Source: Roseibium hamelinense (GTDB taxonomy: Bacteria; Pseudomonadota; Alphaproteobacteria; Rhizobiales; Stappiaceae). Taken from it: DNA of 64,000 nucleotides. Each line of letters begins with the position of its first letter. Position 1 is the stretch's first letter. The stretch is from positions 620,001-684,000 of the forward strand of contig NZ_VLLF01000001.1 of NCBI RefSeq assembly GCF_007830545.1. Reading direction: 5' to 3'. Shown in pieces: positions 27,719-36,436 of this stretch. The notes below the pieces were generated by a model. The model was not told where the DNA came from. It saw nothing but the letters and a program-made list of their open reading frames with translations, and did no database searches. The translations under genes and the position numbers were made by a program.

Positions 27719-29821
27719 ATGCGTCCTTCGGTTCTCGATCCGCTCTTTGCCACCGTTACCACCCTTCCCGGTGTCGGGCCCAAGATCGCAAAGACCATCT
27801 CCGGCCTTGTGGGCGGGCAACCGGACCGTGAGGCGACACTTGCCGACCTCCTGTTTCATATCCCGCACGGTCTGATCGATCGGCGCCACCGGCCCGGAAT
27901 CGCTTTTTCGGAAAACGGACAAATCGTCACCCTCCAAGTGACGGTCGACCGGCACTTTCCTGGCCCGCGCGGCGGCAAAGCGCCCTACAAGATCACAGCG
28001 TTCGACGCAACCGGCGCAATCTCGTTTGTTTTCTTTCACCCGCGACGGGACTGGCTTGAGAAAAACTTCCCTGAGGGCGAACAGCGTATCGTGTCGGGCA
28101 AGGTCGAATGGTTCAACGACCGCCCGCAGATGGTGCATCCCGACTATGTGTTGAGTCTCGAAGAGGCGGCCAATATGCCGGCTATTGAGCCGGTTTACCC
28201 GATGACGGCCGGGCTCGCCGCAAAAACGCTGCATAGGGCCATTGCGGCAGCGCTTCAGAAGCTGCCTGACCTTCCCGAATGGCAGGATGGAGCGTTCATC
28301 GAACGGAACCTTTGGCCGCCATTTACCGAAGCACTACGGGCAATCCACACACCGCAAGAACAGCAGGACTTGTCACCGGAGGGACCGAACATCCGGCGGA
28401 TTGCCTATGACGAACTACTGGCCAGCCAATTGGCACTTGCCTTGGTGCGACAGACAATGCGTCAGCTTGGAGGGGTGTCCCGCCGTCCAGACGGGGCGTT
28501 GCAAAAACGGGTGATCTCTGCCCTGCCCTTTTCCTTGACCGCCAGCCAGGCGGCCGCAATCAGGGACATCAATGCAGACCTTGCGGAGCCAACACGCATG
28601 CTCCGGCTGTTGCAAGGCGACGTCGGTGCCGGGAAAACCGTTGTGGCCCTGGCTGCGTTGGCGCAGGTAATCGAAAGCGGCGCGCAAGGGGCACTCATGG
28701 CGCCGACGGAGATACTGGCCCGTCAACACTTTGCCTCCATGAAGCCGTTATGCGATGCAGCCGGCATCCGGCTTGCTCTAATGACAGGCAAAGATACCCA
28801 AAAAGAACGCCGCCTTCTTCAGGAAAAGATTGACGCCGCAGAGATCGATCTCGTCGTGGGCACCCACGCTCTGTTCCAGGGGGCGGTGACCTTCAAGGAT
28901 CTGGGTCTTGTAGTCGTCGACGAACAGCATCGGTTCGGGGTGCATCAGCGCCTCGCCCTCTCCGCAAAGGGCCGCAGCGTGGATGTTTTGGTCATGACCG
29001 CAACCCCGATCCCGCGCACGCTCGTTCTGACCTGTTTCGGCGATATGGATGTGTCGCGCCTGACCGAAAAACCGGCGGGACGGAAGCCTGTTACCACCGT
29101 GTCGGTTTCGCTTGACCGTCTGGAGGAAATCATTGGCCGGATCGGAGCTGCAATATCAAATGGCCAGAAAGCTTACTGGGTGTGCCCGCTGGTGGAGGAG
29201 TCTGAAAAAATCGACCTGGCTGCAGTTGAAGACCGGCATCAAGTACTTGAACAGGCGCTGGGCCAGCGGGTTTCGCTTGTGCACGGCCGGATGAGCGCCG
29301 ACGAAAAGGACGCAGCCATGGCGGCCTTCAAAGCCGGAGAAACCCGCATTCTTGTCGCCACCACAGTGATTGAAGTCGGAGTCGACGTTCCCGACGCAAC
29401 CATCATCGTTATTGAGCATGCCGAGCGGTTTGGCCTTGCGCAGCTCCATCAGCTGCGCGGACGGGTTGGGCGGGGCGACAAGCCATCCTCCTGCGTTTTG
29501 CTGTTTAAGGGGCCGCTGGGCGAAACGGCAACGGCCCGCCTGAACATTATGCGGGAGACGAACGATGGCTTTCTGATCGCAGAGGAAGACTTGCGATTGC
29601 GTGGAGGCGGTGAAGTCCTTGGCACCCGCCAATCCGGCACGCCAGGCTTCAGGATTGCGCAAGTCGAAGATCACGCCGACCTCATGGAAATCGCACGCGA
29701 TGACGCCCGCCTCATCCTGGAGACCGATCCGGAGCTGAAAGAAAAACGTGGCGACGCGCTCAGATGCCTGCTCTACCTGTTTGGTCGCGACGAAGCGATC
29801 CGCCTGCTTCGTGCAGGCTGA
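27719..29821 (+). CDS. recG: ATP-dependent DNA helicase RecG
   Basis: Remodels stalled replication forks and Holliday junctions. The 700-residue protein has an N-terminal wedge/OB domain (TLPGVGPKIA near 13; LLFHIPHGLIDRR), Walker A GDVGAGKTVVALAAL, the DEQH box in VVVDEQHRFGVHQR and the helicase C domain with QLRGRVGRG. The ATG at 27719 gives the standard length; an upstream extension to 27665 is unlikely. It is divergent from sdhE. Confidence 0.96.
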   Translation: MRPSVLDPLFATVTTLPGVGPKIAKTISGLVGGQPDREATLADLLFHIPHGLIDRRHRPGIAFSENGQIVTLQVTVDRHFPGPRGGKAPYKITAFDATGAISFVFFHPRRDWLEKNFPEGEQRIVSGKVEWFNDRPQMVHPDYVLSLEEAANMPAIEPVYPMTAGLAAKTLHRAIAAALQKLPDLPEWQDGAFIERNLWPPFTEALRAIHTPQEQQDLSPEGPNIRRIAYDELLASQLALALVRQTMRQLGGVSRRPDGALQKRVISALPFSLTASQAAAIRDINADLAEPTRMLRLLQGDVGAGKTVVALAALAQVIESGAQGALMAPTEILARQHFASMKPLCDAAGIRLALMTGKDTQKERRLLQEKIDAAEIDLVVGTHALFQGAVTFKDLGLVVVDEQHRFGVHQRLALSAKGRSVDVLVMTATPIPRTLVLTCFGDMDVSRLTEKPAGRKPVTTVSVSLDRLEEIIGRIGAAISNGQKAYWVCPLVEESEKIDLAAVEDRHQVLEQALGQRVSLVHGRMSADEKDAAMAAFKAGETRILVATTVIEVGVDVPDATIIVIEHAERFGLAQLHQLRGRVGRGDKPSSCVLLFKGPLGETATARLNIMRETNDGFLIAEEDLRLRGGGEVLGTRQSGTPGFRIAQVEDHADLMEIARDDARLILETDPELKEKRGDALRCLLYLFGRDEAIRLLRAG

Positions 29822-29833
29822 GCCTCTACCCAC

Positions 29834-30568
29834 TCAAACCGGCTCGGTTTCCTTTTTTAAAGGCTCTGGACTGCCGGGTGCGGGGTGCAATTCTATCTTG
29901 TCGTCCAGCATCTCCCGATAGTCCGGGTTGACCAAGCCAGCCGAAATTACGAGTTTTGCTGCCTCTTCCACCGTCATCTCTAACTCGATGATGTCTGCTT
30001 TCGGAACAAACAATAAAAAACCGGAGGTCGGATTTGGCGTCGTCGGTAAAAAAACCGATACCGTGTCTGACTGGTCGGCCAGCCGGTTTGCCACCTCCCC
30101 TTTGGTGGTGGTTGAGATGAACACAATTGCCCACAACCCCTTGCGCGGGTACTCAATCAAGGCTGCCTTGGTGAAAGTGTTACCGCGTTCATCGAGCACG
30201 GTCTCGAAAATCTGCTTTAGCCCGCTGTAGAGGTTTCGCACCAGGGGCATGCGCCCCAACAGCGACTCGCCGAACGAGATGAGGCTTCGACCCGCAAAGT
30301 TGGCGGCCAGAAAACCGACGATCGTGATGACCATGATGGCAACGATCAGTCCGAAACCCGGAACCGCAAACGGCAGATATGTGTCGGGATTATAAACCTT
30401 TGGCACGAAAGGTTTGACCCAGCCGTCAACCCATTGAACAAACGTCCAGGTGAGCCACATCGTAATTCCGATAGGTCCGGTGATCACCAAACCGGTGAGA
30501 AAATAGTTTCGGACCCGCATCGCCGAATGGCCCCGGCCGTGATCGTCTTTGTTTTTCTGCTTCGTCAT
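29834..30568 (-). CDS. DUF502 family membrane protein
   Basis: A 244-residue protein with two N-terminal membrane segments (YFLTGLVITGPIGITMWLTW; PGFGLIVAIMVITIVGFLAA). A conserved soluble part follows (GESLLGRMPLVRNLYSGLKQIFETV, then VFLPTTPNPTSGFLLFVPKADI). These strings are diagnostic for DUF502. Function is unknown. In alphaproteobacteria the gene is commonly beside recG and glmS, as here. It is convergent with recG, 12 bases apart. Confidence 0.9.
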   Translation of the reverse strand: MTKQKNKDDHGRGHSAMRVRNYFLTGLVITGPIGITMWLTWTFVQWVDGWVKPFVPKVYNPDTYLPFAVPGFGLIVAIMVITIVGFLAANFAGRSLISFGESLLGRMPLVRNLYSGLKQIFETVLDERGNTFTKAALIEYPRKGLWAIVFISTTTKGEVANRLADQSDTVSVFLPTTPNPTSGFLLFVPKADIIELEMTVEEAAKLVISAGLVNPDYREMLDDKIELHPAPGSPEPLKKETEPV

Positions 30569-31201
30569 TTAAGACGGCCTTCCATTGCCGGCCCCGCGTT
30601 GCCGGCAGTCCTTTGCCAGCACTTTCCAAAGACATATTTAGCCCAGGACGCGAACTTGCAACTGTTCAAATTTCATTATCACGATCAAAACAACTGACCA
30701 TAATGTAGGCAAGATTATAATTTGAACATATTATGCAACCACGCAAGCCATTCCAACCGCAAGCGCCATCGGCGCCAACGACCACACTTACAGGGACTAA
30801 AGAACACCCCCTATGGCCGCCCCTTAGGAACCGCAAGCGCTATGACCCGCTTTCAAATTGAAAGAAATCACCGCGAGGGCGAAATTCTATTAAAGATTGC
30901 ATTTTTGAAAGATTTTTTAGTTAGTGAAATATTTCTCACAAGCGGCACCGCGCGACATAAAGTTTCAAGAACGGATTTCTCACATCCTTTATATTACTGA
31001 CCAAAAACAGTTAATTTGGCTGTTTTGGTGTATTTTTCAGCAAAATATTATCCACAGTAGCTATTTTTTCATCTTGCAACCCCTGATATTTTGCACACTC
31101 TTGAGTTGTGTTTTTATGAGGCAATAACAAGGCCCGGAGAACACCTGGCGTTGAGAGCAAAACAAATTGAATGGCGCCGGCCACTCTAGAGGAAATGGAA
31201 C
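30569..31201. other. AT-rich intergenic region upstream of the serralysin-like gene
   Basis: 633 bases with no convincing gene and clearly lower GC than the surroundings, especially 30650-31130. It contains a 12-base direct repeat AACCGCAAGCGC at 30755-30766 and 30829-30840, and long A/T tracts. A good ribosome-binding site (GAGGAAA) precedes the ATG at 31202. It probably holds the protease promoter. A small RNA cannot be excluded from reading alone. Confidence 0.5.
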
Positions 31202-32416
31202 ATGACAATGAGCAACACCGCTGCGCAGTCTGCGTTTGCAGACGCGAACACCCAAGTATTCTCAAATCAACAAATCGCAAACTATCTCCGGGTCGGGTAT
31301 TGGAATGATACCGGACGTGGGCAACGCAAATTCGACGTTGAACCGGGTGACACCCTCACCTTCAACTTTCAGGGTTTGACCAGCAAGGGCAAGGCGTTTG
31401 CTGAAAAGGCTCTGGAACTCTGGTCGGACGCGACCGGTATCAATTTCCAATCATCCTCGTCCTCGCGTGCCGATATCATTTTTGACGACAATGACAGCGG
31501 GGCCTACGCATACTCGACCGGGACCGGCGACGGCATCATCAATCAGTCCTTCGTGAATGTCTCCAGATCCTGGATATCCCGGGACTCGTCAAATGATGTC
31601 AGCAACTATTCGCTGCAGACATACATCCACGAAATCGGGCACGCACTCGGTTTGGGCCATGGCAGCAACTACAATGGCTCGGCCACATACGGGCGGGACA
31701 ATGACTACGCCAACGATTCCTGGCAGGCATCGATCATGTCGTATTTCAGCCAAACCGAAAACACCTACGTTGACGGCAGCTTCGGCTATGTTGCAACACC
31801 GCAGATTGCCGACCTGATTGCGATCCAGGACCTTTACGGCACTCCCACGAATACGAGAGCTGGCAACACGGTCTACGGTGACAACGGAACCGCTGGCAGC
31901 TTGATGAACCAAATCACCCAGGACCGCGGCGCGATTACCTATACGATCTTTGACAGCGGCGGATACGACACACTGAACTATTCGTCCGGCGGCTCGAACC
32001 AAATCATCGATTTGCGGGAAGGCACATTTTCGAGCGTCCGTGGGCGAGAGAACAACCTGATCATCGCAGAAGGCACGAGAATCGAAAACGCGATTGGCGG
32101 CCGGGGCAATGATACACTGATCGCAAACGACGCCGACAACACGCTGACCGGCGGCGAAGGTGCAGATACCTTCCTGTTTTTCCTGGTCGGGGAACAACAG
32201 GCCAGCCAAGACATGATCACGGACTTTGAGGACGGGGTGGATACCATCCGCTTTGTCAATCAGAACTCAAATGGTGAGGCAGCCGCGATCAACTTTGACC
32301 TTTTGGATATCATCGACAACGGCGCAGATACCACGATTGGTTTCGGCGGCCAGGAAATCGTGGTGACTAATGTCGGAGCAGCAAACCTGGATGCCGCGGA
32401 TTTCATTTTCGCGTAA
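31202..32416 (+). CDS. Serralysin-like secreted zinc metalloprotease (M10) with RTX tail
   Basis: A 404-residue extracellular protease. The catalytic domain holds HEIGHALGLGH at 143-153 (zinc ligands H143, H147, H153; catalytic E144) and the Met-turn SIMSYF at 178-183 with Y181. The C-terminal M10 domain follows, with a short calcium-binding RTX segment (GGRGNDTL at 299-306, GGEGADTF at 317-324) and DFEDGVDTIRF. There is no Sec signal, consistent with type I secretion through a C-terminal signal. The RTX part is shorter than in classic serralysins (about 470 residues). No type I secretion genes or inhibitor are nearby. It is inserted between DUF502 and glmS behind AT-rich DNA, suggesting acquisition. 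Confidence 0.93.
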   Translation: MTMSNTAAQSAFADANTQVFSNQQIANYLRVGYWNDTGRGQRKFDVEPGDTLTFNFQGLTSKGKAFAEKALELWSDATGINFQSSSSSRADIIFDDNDSGAYAYSTGTGDGIINQSFVNVSRSWISRDSSNDVSNYSLQTYIHEIGHALGLGHGSNYNGSATYGRDNDYANDSWQASIMSYFSQTENTYVDGSFGYVATPQIADLIAIQDLYGTPTNTRAGNTVYGDNGTAGSLMNQITQDRGAITYTIFDSGGYDTLNYSSGGSNQIIDLREGTFSSVRGRENNLIIAEGTRIENAIGGRGNDTLIANDADNTLTGGEGADTFLFFLVGEQQASQDMITDFEDGVDTIRFVNQNSNGEAAAINFDLLDIIDNGADTTIGFGGQEIVVTNVGAANLDAADFIFA

Positions 32417-32446
32417 ACCTGAAACAAACAGGTGGGTAAACCAGCA

Positions 32447-32483
32447 GAAGACCCCGGCCACAGCGCCGGGATCTTCCCCTTTT
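32447..32483 (+). terminator. Intrinsic terminator of the protease gene
   Basis: Stem 32447-32457 pairs with 32466-32476 at 10 of 11 positions (GAAGACCCCGG / CCGGGATCTTC), followed by CCCCTTTT. It lies 31 bases after the protease stop. Confidence 0.75.
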
Positions 32484-32606
32484 GGCATCGGCAAAAATCT
32501 GCTTGCGAACGATATTTGTGTCCAGCGTCTCGACAAAGCCTTACGAATGCGCACATTAGGCGCGGCCCTACAGTTTCAAACAAGGGTCCGCTTAACGGAG
32601 GCCCGG

Positions 32607-32975
32607 TTGCGGCGCGCATCATATAAGTTGCTGGGATTTTTGAGCCTTGGGATCGGCGCGGTCGGCGCGGTTCTGCCAGTGCTGCCGACCACAATTTTTC
32701 TGATCCTAGCCGCCGCCTGTTTCGCCCGGTCATCCCCCGAACTTGAAAAACGCCTGCTCGACCACCCGACGTTTGGCCCGCCCGTTCTTGCCTGGCGCGA
32801 GCACGGCGCCATCCCGCCAAAAGCGAAGGCTTTTGCGGTTGGTGGCATGTTTGTCGGTTTCACGCTTTTTTATGCCATGACCAAGCCGAACGGCTTGGCC
32901 CTTTTTCTGGCAATCCTGTTTTTCGGTGGCAGCGCGCTTTATGTTCTCACGCGGCCATCCTATCCGCGCACATAG
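32607..32975 (+). CDS. DUF454 (YbaN-like) inner-membrane protein
   Basis: A 122-residue small membrane protein with the DUF454 pattern: a basic start RRASYKLLGFLSLGIGAVGAVLPVLPTT, then AAACFARSSPELEKRLLDHP and two further hydrophobic segments. Function is unknown. I place the start at a TTG (32607) because GGAGG lies five bases upstream and family members begin at this point. An ATG at 32547 would add 20 residues that look non-family. It is tail-to-tail with glmS. Confidence 0.83.
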   Translation: MRRASYKLLGFLSLGIGAVGAVLPVLPTTIFLILAAACFARSSPELEKRLLDHPTFGPPVLAWREHGAIPPKAKAFAVGGMFVGFTLFYAMTKPNGLALFLAILFFGGSALYVLTRPSYPRT

Positions 32976-33009
32976 ACCGAGACGAACGCATGCCGCGTGC
33001 TTTGCTCAT

Positions 33010-34836
33010 TCATTCAACTGTGACGGATTTCGCCAGGTTGCGCGGTTGATCAACATCTGTGCCCATGAACACCGCAGTATGATAGGAGATCATTTGCACC
33101 GGCAGAGCGTAAATGATCGGCGCAACCAGATCGGGAACATTCGGCATGATCACCGTATCTCCGGCAACACCACCGCTTTCGTGGTCGCCAGCCGCATCAG
33201 TGATCAGGATGATCCGTCCACCGCGGGCAGCAACCTCCTGCATATTCGACAAGGTCTTTTCAAAGATGGCGTCGTGCGGAGCGATCACAAAAACCGGCAA
33301 ATTTTCGTCAATCAGGGCGATTGGACCGTGTTTAAGCTCGCCAGCCGCATAGCCTTCGGCATGGATGTATGACAGCTCCTTCAGCTTAAGAGCGCCTTCC
33401 ATGGCAAGCGGAAAGTTCGTGCCGCGGCCAAGATAAAGCGCGTTGGAGGCGCGCGATAAGGGCTGAGACAGCTTTTCGATCTGAGTTTCGCAATTGAGCG
33501 CTTGAACCGCGAGCGATGGAACCGCCGCCAGGTCGTCAACAAGAGCGGCTGCCGCGGCTTCACTGAGGGTTCCGCGCTGGCGCCCTGCATGGATCGCCAA
33601 ACATGCTAGTACGGCCAGCTGGCAGGTGAATGCCTTTGTAGAGGCAACGCCGATTTCCGGGCCTGCAATTGTCGCGAAAGTCACATCCGCTTCGCGGGCG
33701 ATCGTGCTTTCGGGAACGTTCACAACCGCGCCAATCTTTGCCGCATTCGCCTTGCAATACCGCAAACTCGCAAGCGTGTCTGCGGTCTCTCCAGACTGCG
33801 AAATAAACAACGCGAAATCCCCATCGATCACCGGGGTCTCGCGGTATCTGAACTCCGAAGCAATATCGATCTCAACCGGCAGGCGCGCGTATTTCTCGAA
33901 CCAGTATTTGGCCACCAAACCGGCATAATAAGCGGTGCCGCAAGCGGAAATCAGGATCCGGTTCAACGAACGGAAATCAACTTTTTCTGCAGCTGGCAAG
34001 GACACGGACTTTTTTGCATAGTCGAGATAGCGCGACAAAGTATGGCCCAGCACTTCCGGCTGTTCGTGAATTTCCTTGGCCATAAAGTGGCGGTAGTTGC
34101 CTTTGTCCATCAAGGCAGCCGTTACGGATGAGACCGATTCAGGACGCTCTGCGATATGGTTTTCAGCGTCATAGATCGTCGCGCCTTCCCGGGTCAGCAC
34201 CACCCAGTCGCCTTCCTCCAGATACGTGATACGGTCAGTGAATGGTGACAAAGCGATCGCGTCCGATCCAAGGAACATCTCGCCTTCCCCGTGTCCGACC
34301 GCAAGCGGCGAGCCCTTTCGCGCACCAATGAGTAGATCCTCGTAGCCGTCAAACGTGATCGCCAGCGCAAATGCGCCCTTGAGCCTCGGCAAAACGGTTG
34401 CGACGGCGTCACGCGGTGCTTTGCCGGCCTCAAGCTCACGGTTGATCAAATGAGCAACGACTTCCGTATCGGTATCGGTTGCGATCTGGGCGCCGGCTCT
34501 GACCACGTCTTCGCGCAGCTCAAGATAGTTTTCGATAATGCCGTTGTGCACCACCGCGACGCGGCCCGAGGTGTGCGGATGTGCATTGACCACATTCGGC
34601 GCCCCATGCGTGGCCCATCTGGTATGTCCAACCCCTGAAGTGCCCCTAATCGGGCTTTGCTCGAGAAGCGCCTCGAGATTTTTGAGTTTCCCGGCGGCCC
34701 GGCGCCGCGTCAAATGCCCGTCTTCAAGTGTTGCCACTCCGGCAGAATCATACCCGCGATACTCCAGGCGCTTCAGCGCATCGACAAGCCGGGGTGCGAC
34801 TTCTGAATTCCCTAAAATACCGATGATGCCGCACAT
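33010..34836 (-). CDS. glmS: Glucosamine-fructose-6-phosphate aminotransferase GlmS
   Basis: Makes glucosamine-6-phosphate from fructose-6-phosphate and glutamine, the entry to cell-wall amino sugars. The 608-residue protein has the N-terminal nucleophile Cys2 (MCGIIGILGN), the glutaminase residues in TRWATHG, two SIS domains and the terminal NLAKSVTVE typical of GlmS. No glmS ribozyme-like structure was apparent in the 114-base gap to glmU. It is the second gene of the glmU-glmS pair. Confidence 0.97.
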   Translation of the reverse strand: MCGIIGILGNSEVAPRLVDALKRLEYRGYDSAGVATLEDGHLTRRRAAGKLKNLEALLEQSPIRGTSGVGHTRWATHGAPNVVNAHPHTSGRVAVVHNGIIENYLELREDVVRAGAQIATDTDTEVVAHLINRELEAGKAPRDAVATVLPRLKGAFALAITFDGYEDLLIGARKGSPLAVGHGEGEMFLGSDAIALSPFTDRITYLEEGDWVVLTREGATIYDAENHIAERPESVSSVTAALMDKGNYRHFMAKEIHEQPEVLGHTLSRYLDYAKKSVSLPAAEKVDFRSLNRILISACGTAYYAGLVAKYWFEKYARLPVEIDIASEFRYRETPVIDGDFALFISQSGETADTLASLRYCKANAAKIGAVVNVPESTIAREADVTFATIAGPEIGVASTKAFTCQLAVLACLAIHAGRQRGTLSEAAAAALVDDLAAVPSLAVQALNCETQIEKLSQPLSRASNALYLGRGTNFPLAMEGALKLKELSYIHAEGYAAGELKHGPIALIDENLPVFVIAPHDAIFEKTLSNMQEVAARGGRIILITDAAGDHESGGVAGDTVIMPNVPDLVAPIIYALPVQMISYHTAVFMGTDVDQPRNLAKSVTVE

Positions 34837-34950
34837 GAAAATTGTCCTTAAATCAAACTCAGTTTGTTGCTGCTGCTTTAGCCGAGGCGCGGCATTTGTT
34901 TGAAATCAATCCCTGTTTCAGAACATGACAGGTTGGAAAACCCAGTATTT

Positions 34951-36306
34951 TCAGCGCCTTTGGTCCTTGGCAGCTTTGAAGCGTGCGCGCAGGTCTTTTG
35001 CCCTTTGATCCTTGACAACCTGACGCCCACGTCCAATGACCAGCGCATCCGTCGGCACCGCCTCCGTTACGGTGCTGCCTGCAGCAACGTAAACACCCGA
35101 GCCGAGCTTGAGAGGCGCAACGAGGGTAGAGTTCGATCCGACAAAGCTCCCGGCACCAATTTCCGTCCGGTGCTTGCCAAAGCCGTCATAGTTGCAGGTG
35201 ATTGTGCCCGCGCCGACATTTGTTCGCGATCCGACGCTCGCGTCTCCAATGTAACTGAGATGGTTGATCTTTGCGCCGACACCGATCGTCGCATTTTTGA
35301 TTTCGACGAAATTCCCGATATGGGCGCCTTCCGACAGACTCGCGCCCGGCCGCAAACGGGCATAAGGACCAACCGTCGACCCTTCTCCGACAGTAGCCCC
35401 TTCAAGGTGCGAAAAAGCGCGGATGACAGATCCGGCTTTCACCCGAACCCCCGGCCCGAACACCAGATTCTGCTCCAGAACAACATCTGGTTCGATCACG
35501 GTATCGTGGGCGAAATAGATTGTTTCGGGAGCAAGCATTGTCACGCCTGTTTCAAGAACAGCCCGGCGTTTGCGTTGTTGAAACACCGTTTCACAAGCCG
35601 CCAGCTGCGCCCGGGTATTGATGCCCTGCACCTCGTCTTCAACGGCAACCGCAGTTGTAATGGTCAGCCCCTTGGAGCGCGCTATTTCGACCGCGTCGGT
35701 AAGGTAGTATTCCCCCTTTGCGTTGTCATTGCCGATGGCTTCCAGAATCTGCATGGCATGCGCGCCGGACAACCCCATAATCCCCGAATTGCAAAACGTG
35801 ACCATGCGTTCCTCGTCTGTGGCATCCTTTTCTTCCCGGATTGCATAAACACCGTTCGCATCCGACAATATACGTCCATAGCCGTGAGGGTTCGCCGCCT
35901 CAAACCCGAGAACGACGACATCTGCCCCCTGCCCCAGCTTTGTGCGAACGGACTGCACGGTGTCCGCTGTGATCAAGGGTGTGTCGCCGAACAGGATCAG
36001 CACTCCGCCGTCATGGGTGCTCAACGCCTCATGCGCCGCAAGCGCTGCGTGTGCCGTTCCAAGACGGTCCGTTTGGATATGGCACCGGGCATGCGGCCAG
36101 CGGCTAGACACGAATTCGGTCAGCCCCTCCATATCGGGGCCGGTAACAACAGAAACTTTGGGAACTTCAGCCTCTCCAAGGGCTTTCAGCACATGCCCGA
36201 CCATCGGAAGATGACCAATGGCATGCATGACTTTAGGCAGTTTAGACCGCATCCGCGTCCCAAGTCCGGCCGCCAAAACGATGGCCAAAACGTCTTTATC
36301 GCTCAT
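34951..36306 (-). CDS. glmU: Bifunctional GlmU (UDP-GlcNAc synthesis)
   Basis: Acetylates glucosamine-1-phosphate and then uridylylates it to UDP-GlcNAc. The 451-residue product has the pyrophosphorylase motif LAAGLGTRM near residue 10, FGDTPLI, and a left-handed beta-helix acetyltransferase half (repeats such as GPYARLRPG, IGNFVEIKN, NHLSYIGDASVG, TITCNYDG). The ATG at 36306 is preferred over a GTG at 36339. It works directly with GlmS downstream. Confidence 0.96.
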   Translation of the reverse strand: MSDKDVLAIVLAAGLGTRMRSKLPKVMHAIGHLPMVGHVLKALGEAEVPKVSVVTGPDMEGLTEFVSSRWPHARCHIQTDRLGTAHAALAAHEALSTHDGGVLILFGDTPLITADTVQSVRTKLGQGADVVVLGFEAANPHGYGRILSDANGVYAIREEKDATDEERMVTFCNSGIMGLSGAHAMQILEAIGNDNAKGEYYLTDAVEIARSKGLTITTAVAVEDEVQGINTRAQLAACETVFQQRKRRAVLETGVTMLAPETIYFAHDTVIEPDVVLEQNLVFGPGVRVKAGSVIRAFSHLEGATVGEGSTVGPYARLRPGASLSEGAHIGNFVEIKNATIGVGAKINHLSYIGDASVGSRTNVGAGTITCNYDGFGKHRTEIGAGSFVGSNSTLVAPLKLGSGVYVAAGSTVTEAVPTDALVIGRGRQVVKDQRAKDLRARFKAAKDQRR

Positions 36307-36436
36307 TGGCTGTAATCCCACCTCGATGTGCTGAAGCACCTTGTCGGGCGCCTATATGACCCGATCCACAAAAGTTTAAAAGATCTGCGGGTAACCGTGC
36401 CCGCATTTCTTGTTCCTTAACCATAATTGACGTCAG

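Noticed and set aside
34837-34950. glmS ribozyme in the glmS leader
   Set aside because: The leader is too short and lacks the core; glmS ribozymes are known from Gram-positive bacteria. Only a tiny CAAAC-TCA-GTTTG hairpin is seen.
34900-36315. 471-codon plus-strand frame opposite glmU
   Set aside because: Covers the GlmU hexapeptide repeats in reverse; no independent ribosome-binding site or domain.
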